Source of the DNA: Bacteroidota bacterium
GTDB lineage: Bacteria; Bacteroidota; Bacteroidia; Chitinophagales; JADIYW01
Reading direction: 5' to 3'
Length of the DNA: 64,000 bases
Assembly: GCA_016705125.1 (NCBI GenBank)
Contig: JADIYW010000002.1
Coordinates: forward strand, 62,001-126,000
Position numbers and translations under genes: made by a program. Each line of letters begins with the position of its first letter. The first letter of the stretch is position 1. Below are positions 27,748 through 35,373 of this stretch, piece by piece. Below the pieces are notes generated by a model. That model was not told where the DNA came from, made no database searches, and worked only from the letters and a program-made list of their open reading frames with translations.

Positions 27748-28218
27748 ATGCGCAAATTAACATTTCTATCTTTAATCGTAATCATTTTAAGTTTATCCTT
27801 TTGTAAACAAGAAGAAGAATGTAAGCCATCTAATGATTTTATTTATTTCCAAGTATCCGAAACAGGAACGAACAAAATACATAATGATTCCTATATATTG
27901 CCGATTGCCAAATCAGACACTTCTAATTTACGCATTGCCAGGGCATTAATCAATGAATTTGAAAATACTACGACCCGAATAATTGTAGGAAAAATAAAAA
28001 AAGGAAAAACTCCATGCGATTTCCCTAATAAAGATTTAGTTGGGGGTAAAATTTGGAGTTGGCACGTAAGCGAATTCAATGGTTTTGCAGAATTATCAAC
28101 CGAAGTATGTGATGCTTGGCCAACCTATATTGAAAATAATTTAGATACTTGGATATCAGAATTAGATGGCGACATTTGTTTCTGGGGTTATACCGTTACA
28201 AAGGAAATACAACCCTAA
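27748..28218 (+). CDS. Lipoprotein with a BP74-like domain
   Basis: A 156-residue protein with lipobox SLSFC (Cys at about 19). The mature part (FIYFQVSETGTNKI, IARALINEFENTTTRIIVGKIKKG, IWSWHVSEFNGFAELSTEVCDAWPTYIENNLDTW) resembles the N-terminal domain of BP74-type calmodulin-binding proteins, in which WSFHxDP and EVCDA motifs are conserved. That match is from memory of the family and should be tested. Four or five cysteines could form disulphides. It lies between two halves of the trp genes on the opposite strand. Confidence 0.6.
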   Translation: MRKLTFLSLIVIILSLSFCKQEEECKPSNDFIYFQVSETGTNKIHNDSYILPIAKSDTSNLRIARALINEFENTTTRIIVGKIKKGKTPCDFPNKDLVGGKIWSWHVSEFNGFAELSTEVCDAWPTYIENNLDTWISELDGDICFWGYTVTKEIQP

Positions 28219-28221
28219 AAA

Positions 28222-29529
28222 TTAAAAATAGGCATTATCATGCCCTTCTTTTTTATATTTCTTTTCTTCTTTTCTTTTTATAAAACCTACCAGGAATTTC
28301 TTAAACTTAGGAAGGTCCTTCATTTTTGGATTTTTGCCTTTATCTTTAAATCTATCGAAGTAATATTTTGTAGATAAAACCGCAAATGCCGCACAAGTAT
28401 TATGGTCTAATGAATTACTGAAATTTCTCAACTTAATATCTTTCACTCCATTCTCTTTCATTTTGGCATAAGCAACTTCCGAGTTTTTATAATTTACTTC
28501 TCTATCTCCTTTACAATAGCACAATTGCATAGGTGCCTTAGGCTTCCAATCCGTTAAATTATTCTCTTTCAACCTTAACTTAAATGGAAAATTTGGATCA
28601 TTCAAATATAGATTCACAAAAGTGTCACGTAAAATCTGGCTTGGTACTTTGGGCATTATAGCATCCAATTCACCAAACGATTTATCATAATTATTCTCAA
28701 AGTATTTCTTTAATAATGTGTCAAATGGTGCTTTGAAAATTGAATAAATATTCTCTATTTCTAAAATATTATACGCGGCTTGGTATGAAATTAGCAAATA
28801 GGGCAAATAAAAAGGTTTAGGATACTCTTTAAACATATACTTTTCCTGTTCACCTGTCATGTCGTAAGCCCCCGACATTGGTGAAGAGGCGGTAACCTGA
28901 AACCGTGGATCGTTTAATTCCTCTAAATATTTATGTGCAGCCATTGATGCATGCCCGCCTTGCGAATATCCTGTTAGAAATATTTGACCATTTCTTTTTA
29001 AGCCAATCTTTTGGTTTAATTCCTCCACGGCATACAACATGTAAATAAATGAATTGGCTTCTGTACTTGCATGTTGGTAAAGATGCCTTCCATCTCCTTT
29101 ACCTATGCCATAATAATCAGGCATTAAAGCACTATATCCATCCGTTGCAAAACCCAAACAAATACCTTGTTGTGCATCATTATCTGAAATAGTTCTATTT
29201 TTCTCAATTTGGGTCCCATGTCCAAATGCCATACAAGGGACGGGTTTATCCGTTTTGGGAGCGAAATAAATACCTGAAGCAGTTTGCCAAGTACTATCTA
29301 TCCATTTAACCCTATAAATTACTTCATAAATATCTACTTCATTCTTAATTGGCAGTACGAATTTAGGGATTCTATTTTTTTTCCAGATTGCCTTTATGGT
29401 TTCAATAGTATGCGACTTTACTAATGTATAACTAACTAGGTAATTATCAATTGGCACCGGGGTATTTCCATCGGAGGCCTTCCCTATATTAATTACAAAA
29501 AATAAAATGGCGATAAGAAAAAATTTCAT
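28222..29529 (-). CDS. Secreted alpha/beta hydrolase, secretory-lipase type
   Basis: A 435-residue protein with a signal peptide (MKFFLIAILFFVINIGKA). The nucleophile elbow is GYSQGGHAS, preceded by ALMPDYYGIGKGDGRHLYQHASTEANSF, as in the LIP/secretory lipase group that includes DUF3089- or PHB-depolymerase-like enzymes. The later Asp (CYCKGDREVNYKNS) and His (SLDHNTCAAF) complete a plausible Ser-Asp-His triad. The substrate is unknown, probably an ester. The frame's TTG at 29544 falls in a -7 box; the ATG at 29529 is used. It interrupts the trp gene order between trpC and trpF. Confidence 0.8.
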   Translation of the reverse strand: MKFFLIAILFFVINIGKASDGNTPVPIDNYLVSYTLVKSHTIETIKAIWKKNRIPKFVLPIKNEVDIYEVIYRVKWIDSTWQTASGIYFAPKTDKPVPCMAFGHGTQIEKNRTISDNDAQQGICLGFATDGYSALMPDYYGIGKGDGRHLYQHASTEANSFIYMLYAVEELNQKIGLKRNGQIFLTGYSQGGHASMAAHKYLEELNDPRFQVTASSPMSGAYDMTGEQEKYMFKEYPKPFYLPYLLISYQAAYNILEIENIYSIFKAPFDTLLKKYFENNYDKSFGELDAIMPKVPSQILRDTFVNLYLNDPNFPFKLRLKENNLTDWKPKAPMQLCYCKGDREVNYKNSEVAYAKMKENGVKDIKLRNFSNSLDHNTCAAFAVLSTKYYFDRFKDKGKNPKMKDLPKFKKFLVGFIKRKEEKKYKKEGHDNAYF

Positions 29530-29541
29530 GTTTTTTTTCTT

Positions 29542-29549
29542 CAAATATA
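29542..29549 (-). promoter_or_regulatory. -7 promoter element of the lipase-like gene
   Basis: TATATTTG on the minus strand ends 12 bases before the ATG at 29529 and matches TAnnTTTG. A promoter here means the gene is not simply read from the trp operon upstream. Confidence 0.5.
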
Positions 29550-29592
29550 CCTAAAATTAATTAGTAATAAATAGTTAATTAAGTATAATATT

Positions 29593-30374
29593 TTATCGCA
29601 ATTCAGCAATAAAATTTTCACAAGCCAGCCCTGGATTATTTGTTTTCATGAATTGTTCTCCAATTAGAAAACCATTAAAACCACTTTCTCTAAATTGTTT
29701 TAAGGTATTAATATTCGAAATACCACTTTCTGCAATTTTAACAAATTGACTGCCCAATTTATTCGCCATTCTGATGGACTGGTCGATATCAACTTCAAAA
29801 GTTTTCAAATTTCTATTATTAATTCCAACCATGTCAACCAACTCATTTACATGGTCTAGTTCACTTTCGTCATGTAATTCCAATAAAACCTCTAATCTTA
29901 AAGATTTAGCCAATTTTGTAAAATGCAATACCTCTTTAGGACTTAAAATAGAAGCAATTAATAATATTACATCAGCACCCCAACTTTTTGCTTCAAAAAA
30001 TTGATAATCATCAACCATAAAATCCTTTCTCAATAATGGAATCGCTACTTTATTTCTTGCACTAATCAAATCTTCATAACTACCACCGAAATATTCATTA
30101 TCAGTAAGTACAGATGCACCTGCCACGCCTGCCATTTCATATTGCCCTACAACATCTTCTACATTTGCAGAATCATTTATTATGCCTTTCGATGGTGATT
30201 TCCGCTTGAACTCAGCAATTATCCCAGTACTCTCCGGTTTTAAAATATTGCTTTTCAATGAAACGGTTTGTCTATCAAAAAAATCACTTTTTTCTAAAGT
30301 TGAATTGGTATTTTCGCTTTAGATAATGCTATTTCTTGCTTTTTTGTAACTACTATCTTCTCAAGGATGTTCAT
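29593..30374 (-). pseudogene. trpC: Indole-3-glycerol phosphate synthase with an N-terminal frameshift
   Basis: From the ATG at 30374 the frame reads MNILEKIVVTKKQEIALSK and stops at 30296. The next conserved segment, TLEKSDFFDRQTVSLKSNIL then GIIAEFKRKSPSKG, starts at 30300 in another frame and runs to 29593. Joined with one missing base the product is 260 residues, the normal IGPS length. The downstream part has all catalytic groups: Lys in IIAEFKRKSPSKG, VLTDNEYFGGS, LLRKDF, VLLELHDE, VGINNRNL and KIAESGIS. The only start in the downstream frame is TTG at 30258, which would remove the first helix region. The ATG is 16 bases after trpD, as expected in an operon. Confidence 0.85.
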
Positions 30375-30390
30375 GTTTATTTATACTTTA

Positions 30391-31380
30391 TTATTGGTAT
30401 ATACTTTTTAAATTTTGAAACGATTCAAAAGCTTTTCCATCTTTTAAACTAATTCTTGCTTCATTTATTGCTTCCTTTAAAGGAATTTTCTTATACAAAG
30501 AAATACCCATAGCTGCATTTGCAATACAAACTTCATTTTGAGCCTTTGTTCCGTTTCCCTGAATAATCTCCAAGAATATTTTAGCAGCGGCTTCTTTGGT
30601 TTCGCCTCCTTCAATATCTTCAAAAAGGAAAGCCTTTTTTACAAATTGAGTAAATGGCAATTCATAATTTTCGCTAGCAGTCCAAACATCAATATTGGAT
30701 GTTAAAGAAATTTCATCATACCCATCTTGAGCATGCAATATATTAAATTCTGAATCTGAATTTTGAAGTATTTGCTGATAAAATTGTCCAATTTCTGCAT
30801 TATAGACACCCGTAATTTGGAATTTTGGTTTACACGGATTTACCAAAGGACCTAATAAATTAAAGAAAGTCCTTACACCCAAAGATTGCCTTATTGGACC
30901 AATGGCTTTCAGAGCAGGATGAAAAAAAGGAGCGTGTAATATTGCAATATTGGTATCTTCTAATCCTTTTTTAAGTAAAATTTCTTTATTGGTAAATTTA
31001 ATACCTAATAATTCCAATACATTACTTGAACCCGAAACCGATGAAAAGGCATAATTACCATGCTTTGCCACTTTCACACCAGCGCCAGCACATACAAAGG
31101 CTGCTAAAGTGGAGATATTGAATGTATTTTTTCCATCGCCACCGGTTCCACACATATCCATAACTGGCACATCGAATACTATTGGAATAGATAGTTCCAA
31201 TAATGCTTTTCTAAAACCCAAAAATTCTTCTACAGTAGGAAACCTTTTATTGTAAAAAAGCAAAATAGACTTTATTTCTGCCTCTGAAAATACATTTGAG
31301 GCAATATCCAACATCAGTTGGTGTGCTTCATATTGGGAGAAAGATGCTGTATTTTGTAATTTTTCAATACATTTATTCAT
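30391..31380 (-). CDS. trpD: Anthranilate phosphoribosyltransferase
   Basis: A 329-residue transferase joining anthranilate to PRPP. The PRPP-binding GTGGDGKNTFNIST is at about 78-91, followed by KHGNYAFSSVSGSSNVLELLG and the anthranilate-site LGPLVNPCKPKFQITGVYN. The N-terminal helical bundle (FSQYEAHQLMLDIASN) is normal. It follows the inserted 31389 orf by 8 bases and precedes the damaged trpC. Confidence 0.96.
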   Translation of the reverse strand: MNKCIEKLQNTASFSQYEAHQLMLDIASNVFSEAEIKSILLFYNKRFPTVEEFLGFRKALLELSIPIVFDVPVMDMCGTGGDGKNTFNISTLAAFVCAGAGVKVAKHGNYAFSSVSGSSNVLELLGIKFTNKEILLKKGLEDTNIAILHAPFFHPALKAIGPIRQSLGVRTFFNLLGPLVNPCKPKFQITGVYNAEIGQFYQQILQNSDSEFNILHAQDGYDEISLTSNIDVWTASENYELPFTQFVKKAFLFEDIEGGETKEAAAKIFLEIIQGNGTKAQNEVCIANAAMGISLYKKIPLKEAINEARISLKDGKAFESFQNLKSIYQ

Positions 31381-31388
31381 TTCCTAAT

Positions 31389-32264
31389 CTATTTTGCCCC
31401 ATATAGCTCCATTCGAATGCATTCACTCCTTGTATAATCTGAATTTACTTTTGCGTATTGCCTTTGTACACCATCAAAAAAAGAAATTGATGCTGTATTA
31501 GGGAAAATACTTCCTACATTTTCGGCAAACATAAGCAAAACATTATTCTTTTGTTCCAATATTATAGAAAATTTGTATTTCTCTTTTTTCAACGGAAATT
31601 CTTGTAGTACCCATTTATCATTCAATTTTATCGAAATTGTGTCTCCATCTTCTTCGTTATGATCCCAAACTTCTATTTCTATATTTTTACGATAAACCGT
31701 AATACTTTTAATTACTGGCTTTTTTCTACTTTCTTCCGTTTGCCATTGTCCAGTCGAGTCTACTTTTGGAGGAAAACCTGGTGGTATGAATTCTAATTTC
31801 TTTCCCCATATTACGGAATCTTGGTTTGGAATCAATTTTTCTAAATAATGAAATCTATTCTTTGAGTTATAGGAATTATTTGCAAAGGAATCTTTAAAAT
31901 TATAAACTCCATTAATTGACCTTATAAAATCATTTGGTAATTTAAGATTTGGTGTTTCAAAAACCATAGAATCCAATTTGAAATTTACTTGCATACTATC
32001 CAATTTTCTCATAGTGCAAAACATTTTCAAACCAACATATGGAGCGTACATCTTTATAGTAGCTTTCGATGAATCTCCTTTAAATGGAGGAACAAAAAGA
32101 GTAGCTTTTATTTTTTCATTATCTAATTCTAAATCCCAAATTCCTATAAATCTTTCTTGAGCAACCGAATTACTTTTCAATGAAAATAAAAAGCAAACTA
32201 TTGAGATTGTTTTTAAACAAAAACGACATCCACTTTTTATTAGATTTAACACTTTTCTACCCAA
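31389..32264 (-). CDS. Secreted protein of unknown function inserted in the trp operon
   Basis: A 291-residue frame between trpG and trpD, overlapping the trpG end by up to 19 bases. It has no ATG start: the frame opens at TTG (32264) or GTG (32252). A signal peptide ends near NSVAQ at residue 36. The second half (KKPVIKSITVYRKNIEIEVWDHNEEDGDTISIKLNDKWVLQ) matches in style a beta-sandwich module common in exported Bacteroidota proteins, where WDxxxEDGDxISxxxN is conserved. There is no evident link to tryptophan; it is an operon passenger or an unrecognised partner. Confidence 0.7.
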   Translation of the reverse strand: MGRKVLNLIKSGCRFCLKTISIVCFLFSLKSNSVAQERFIGIWDLELDNEKIKATLFVPPFKGDSSKATIKMYAPYVGLKMFCTMRKLDSMQVNFKLDSMVFETPNLKLPNDFIRSINGVYNFKDSFANNSYNSKNRFHYLEKLIPNQDSVIWGKKLEFIPPGFPPKVDSTGQWQTEESRKKPVIKSITVYRKNIEIEVWDHNEEDGDTISIKLNDKWVLQEFPLKKEKYKFSIILEQKNNVLLMFAENVGSIFPNTASISFFDGVQRQYAKVNSDYTRSECIRMELYGAK

Positions 32265-32809
32265 TTTTTAATCATTTTCATTCCATAAGGAGTCATCACC
32301 GATTCAGGATGAAATTGCACTCCTCTAATATTATGGGTATTATGTTTGATAGACATTACAATTCCTTCGTCATCCTTAGATGTAACAGATAACGAAGCTG
32401 GTATGTTTTTTATTGCCCAAGAATGATACCTTCCCGTTTCGAATTCCCTAGGCAATCCATCAAATATAACATCATTTTCTAATATAATAGTATTTTTTGA
32501 CTTTCCATGGACAACTTTTCCAATATTATATAGGTCGGCCCCATATACTTGACCTATTGCTTGATGCCCCAAACAAACACCTAATATTTTTTTAGATGAA
32601 CCATATTGTTTTATGAGAGGCAATAAAATTCCCGCTTCTTCTGGTATTCCAGGACCAGGACTTAAAACGATGGTATCGTATAAATCTACTTCCTCGAGCG
32701 TTATTTTATCATTTCTAAAAACGACAGTTTCACAATTTAATGATTCCAAATAGTGCACCAAATTATATGTAAATGAATCGTAATTATCTAAAACTAATAT
32801 CTTTTTCAT
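32246..32809 (-). CDS. trpG: Anthranilate synthase component II, glutaminase
   Basis: A 187-residue class I glutamine amidotransferase providing ammonia to TrpE. The N-terminus MKKILVLDNYDSFTYNLVHY is diagnostic of TrpG/PabA. Nucleophile Cys79 is in ILGVCLGHQAIG, and His167/Glu169 in VQFHPES. It starts 9 bases after trpE. It could also serve PabB for folate synthesis, since no separate pabA is visible here. Confidence 0.95.
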   Translation of the reverse strand: MKKILVLDNYDSFTYNLVHYLESLNCETVVFRNDKITLEEVDLYDTIVLSPGPGIPEEAGILLPLIKQYGSSKKILGVCLGHQAIGQVYGADLYNIGKVVHGKSKNTIILENDVIFDGLPREFETGRYHSWAIKNIPASLSVTSKDDEGIVMSIKHNTHNIRGVQFHPESVMTPYGMKMIKNWVEKC

Positions 32810-32818
32810 CTTATCTTT

Positions 32819-34216
32819 TTAAAAAATTTCATTTGCCAAATTTATGGCTTTGTTTAATGCAGCCAATTTATTTTCCACTTCCTGCAATTCCATTTCAGGA
32901 ATAGAATCGGCTACAATTCCTGCGCCTGCTTGATAAGACAAAACCTGATTTTTACTAAAAAAAGTACGAATCATTATCGCTGAATTAAAATCACCATTAA
33001 AATTAAGATGACCAATTGCACCACCATAAGGTCCCCTGCTTGTTTTTTCCATTTCGTCGATTAATTGAATAGCCCTATATTTAGGGGCTCCACTCAAAGT
33101 TCCTGCTGGAAAAGTATCTGAAACCAACTTAAATTTATTTAAATTACTAGGTATTTCGGCACTCACCTTCGAAACCAAATGAATAACATGGCTATAAAAC
33201 TGCACTTCCTTATATACCTCAACTGCTACCTTTTTTCCATTTCTACTCAAATCATTTCTTGCCAAATCAACCAACATAACATGTTCTGCATTTTCTTTTG
33301 GATCTGCTTCTAATTTTTTGGCCAATTCTAAGTCTTTTATATCATCTCCGGTTCTTCTAAAAGTACCAGCAATTGGATGAATCGTAACTTTATTCCCTTT
33401 GATAATTATTTGAGCCTCTGGTGATGAACCAAACAAATTAAAATCCCCTAAATTAAAATAAAACAAGTAAGGAGAAGGATTTATGGAACGCAAAGCACGA
33501 TACAATAAAAAATCATCTCCGGCAAATTGTTGTTGAAACCTCCTTGAAAGCACTATTTGAAAGACATCTCCTCGATGACAATGTGCTATTCCTTTTTTTA
33601 CCATTTCAAGAAATTGTTCACCTGTTACATTTGCATTTCGTTCGCCTTTTATTTTAAATTTATTATTATTTTCATAAGGCTTATTAATCAAAAACAATAA
33701 ATCATCTATTGCTTTGTCGTCAACTATTGGTTGCAAACTATGGTTAAAAATATACATTTCATTATTGAAATGGTTAAAAGCGATTACGTATTCATAAAAG
33801 AAATATTTCAACAAAGGTATTTCGGGCATTTCTTGCTTTAAGGAAATATCTTCGAAATATTTAATAGCATCGTAGGTTATATAACCAAAAAGTCCATTTG
33901 TTATAAAAGGGAAAACACCTTCCTGTTCCAATTCAAATTGATTCAAAAAAGCATCTATTTGTATAGGCAAACTGGTTTGATTTACAGTTTCCGTTTTTAC
34001 CTTTTCTCCTACTTGAGAAATAAATTTATCGCCCACCACCGAAAAACCACCGATTGGTTTGTAAGCGATAAAAGAAAAATTATGCTCATCTCCATGATAA
34101 TCAGAACTTTCCAGTAAAATTGAAAAGGACTCATGTCTGAGGTTATTATAAATTCCTACTGGGGTGAGTGTGTCAGCAAGAATCTTTTTATATCGACTAA
34201 AAATTTTTGTTTTCAT
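32819..34216 (-). CDS. trpE: Anthranilate synthase component I
   Basis: A 465-residue chorismate-using enzyme. The N-terminal LLESSD motif belongs to the tryptophan feedback site, and the C-terminal catalytic core shows FQIVLSRRF, GSSPEAQI, HPIAGTFRRTGDD, DLARNDLSR, TFPAGTLSGAPKYRAIQLI and RGPYGGAIGHLNF. The last conserved acid is in IPEMELQEVENK. First gene of the trp operon, preceded by a leader peptide and attenuator. Confidence 0.97.
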   Translation of the reverse strand: MKTKIFSRYKKILADTLTPVGIYNNLRHESFSILLESSDYHGDEHNFSFIAYKPIGGFSVVGDKFISQVGEKVKTETVNQTSLPIQIDAFLNQFELEQEGVFPFITNGLFGYITYDAIKYFEDISLKQEMPEIPLLKYFFYEYVIAFNHFNNEMYIFNHSLQPIVDDKAIDDLLFLINKPYENNNKFKIKGERNANVTGEQFLEMVKKGIAHCHRGDVFQIVLSRRFQQQFAGDDFLLYRALRSINPSPYLFYFNLGDFNLFGSSPEAQIIIKGNKVTIHPIAGTFRRTGDDIKDLELAKKLEADPKENAEHVMLVDLARNDLSRNGKKVAVEVYKEVQFYSHVIHLVSKVSAEIPSNLNKFKLVSDTFPAGTLSGAPKYRAIQLIDEMEKTSRGPYGGAIGHLNFNGDFNSAIMIRTFFSKNQVLSYQAGAGIVADSIPEMELQEVENKLAALNKAINLANEIF

Positions 34217-34233
34217 TTTATATTTTATAAATT

Positions 34234-34264
34234 AAAAAAAAAGGCTCAACAATTATTGCGAGCC
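34234..34264 (-). terminator. Attenuator terminator in the trp leader
   Basis: On the minus strand GGCTC pairs with GAGCC, with extra pairs inside, followed by nine U residues (34242-34234), 18 bases before the trpE ATG. The competing antiterminator pairs AGCCA (34295-34291) with TGGCT (34265-34261) and adds ATTAT/ATAAT, using the left arm of the terminator. The two cannot form together. Confidence 0.7.
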
Positions 34265-34299
34265 ATTCTTTAATTATATGTATGCATAATTGGCTACAA

Positions 34300-34350
34300 C
34301 TACTCTTCAAAGTATTGCCAACAAACATTTATTTTACCCATTCCTTTCAT
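34300..34350 (-). CDS. trpL: trp leader peptide (16 residues)
   Basis: The frame MKGMGKINVCWQYFEE ends in TAG at 34302-34300. It holds a single Trp codon (34320-34318), six codons before the stop. A ribosome stalled at this codon would leave the antiterminator arm at 34295-34291 free, while one that reaches the stop would cover it, allowing the terminator. The frame could also start at the fourth codon (34341). A consensus -7 box ends 6 bases upstream. One Trp codon is few for a leader, so regulation might be modest. Confidence 0.6.
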   Translation of the reverse strand: MKGMGKINVCWQYFEE

Positions 34351-34356
34351 TGTAAG

Positions 34357-34364
34357 CAAATATA
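34357..34364 (-). promoter_or_regulatory. -7 promoter element of the trp operon
   Basis: TATATTTG on the minus strand fits TAnnTTTG and would start transcription at or just before the leader peptide. No convincing TTTG is seen about 19 bases further upstream. Confidence 0.6.
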
Positions 34365-34501
34365 AGTTTTTTTGAAAAGTTAATTAATATGTTTGTTTGT
34401 TTAATGATTTTTTAATAAATGAAAGAATAAGATTATCTTAGACCTTAGATTAATAAATTTTGATTAATACAATAATTGCTATTTTAAAATCAATAATCTT
34501 T

Positions 34502-34509
34502 TAATTTTG
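34502..34509 (+). promoter_or_regulatory. -7 promoter element of the hisGDCB operon
   Basis: TAATTTTG ends 6 bases before the hisG ATG. The stretch between this and the trp promoter holds no His-rich leader frame or terminator-type hairpin, so histidine attenuation is not seen. Confidence 0.55.
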
Positions 34510-34515
34510 CTTTTA

Positions 34516-35373
34516 ATGGAAAAAATAAGGTTAGCAATTCAAAAATCAGGGCGACTTTCTGAAAAATCGCTCGAATTAATTAAGGAATGTGGTGTGAGTT
34601 ATGCAAGTGGAACGGGTAAATTGCTTGCAAATTGTTATAATTTCCCGATGGAAATTCTTTTTCTTCGTGATGACGATATTCCGGGTTATGTTGAAGATGG
34701 GGTTGCTGATATCGGTATCGTTGGCGAAAATGTATTAGTGGAATCGAATAAAAAAGTAAAAATAATTGACACACTGGGCTTTGGTCGTTGTAGATTATCA
34801 ATTGCAGTAGCAAGAACCATGACATATAACGATATCCAAGACTTAAATGGCAAATCCATCGCCACCTCCTATCCAACAATTTTGGGTAAATTTTTAAAAG
34901 AAAAAGGCGTAAAAGCTGAAATTCATGAAATTAGTGGATCTGTTGAAATAGCACCTGGAATAGGACTTGCCGAGGGAATTTGTGACCTTGTAAGTACAGG
35001 AAGCACACTTTTAAGCAATGGACTAAAAGAGGTGGAAACCATATTTAATTCAGAAGCAGTATTGATTAGTCACAAGGGAATATCTGCTGAAAAACAAATG
35101 ACGATTGATAAATTGTTATTTAGATTGAATTCGGTAAAAAAGGCAAAAAACACTAAATATATTTTACTAAATGCACCAAATGCTTCAATTGCCGAAATAA
35201 TCGATATTTTACCAGGCATTAATAGTCCAACAGTGCAACCATTGGCTAAAGTTGGGTGGAGTTCATTACATTCTGTTTTAAATGCTGATGATTTTTGGGA
35301 AAAAATAGAAGCGCTGAAAAAAGCTGGCGCTGAAGGAATTTTAGTAATGCCAATTGAAAATTTGATTGCCTAA
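34516..35373 (+). CDS. hisG: ATP phosphoribosyltransferase (long form)
   Basis: A 285-residue enzyme for the first step of histidine synthesis, joining ATP and PRPP. It is the long form: a two-lobed catalytic region (IRLAIQKSGRLSEKSLELIKECG, the GFGRCRLSIAVA segment, and PRPP-binding EGICDLVSTGSTLLSNGL) plus a C-terminal ACT-like regulatory domain (about 215-285, ending GAEGILVMPIENLI) that binds histidine, so it does not need HisZ. The in-frame TTG at 34507 is inside the -7 box; the ATG at 34516 (MEKIRLAIQKSGRL) is used. Its TAA overlaps the hisD ATG (TAATG). Confidence 0.97.
   Translation: MEKIRLAIQKSGRLSEKSLELIKECGVSYASGTGKLLANCYNFPMEILFLRDDDIPGYVEDGVADIGIVGENVLVESNKKVKIIDTLGFGRCRLSIAVARTMTYNDIQDLNGKSIATSYPTILGKFLKEKGVKAEIHEISGSVEIAPGIGLAEGICDLVSTGSTLLSNGLKEVETIFNSEAVLISHKGISAEKQMTIDKLLFRLNSVKKAKNTKYILLNAPNASIAEIIDILPGINSPTVQPLAKVGWSSLHSVLNADDFWEKIEALKKAGAEGILVMPIENLIA

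Noticed and set aside
34365..34501. Possible histidine leader peptide before hisG
   Set aside because: No His-rich frame and no terminator-type hairpin; the -7 box is only 6 bases before the ATG.
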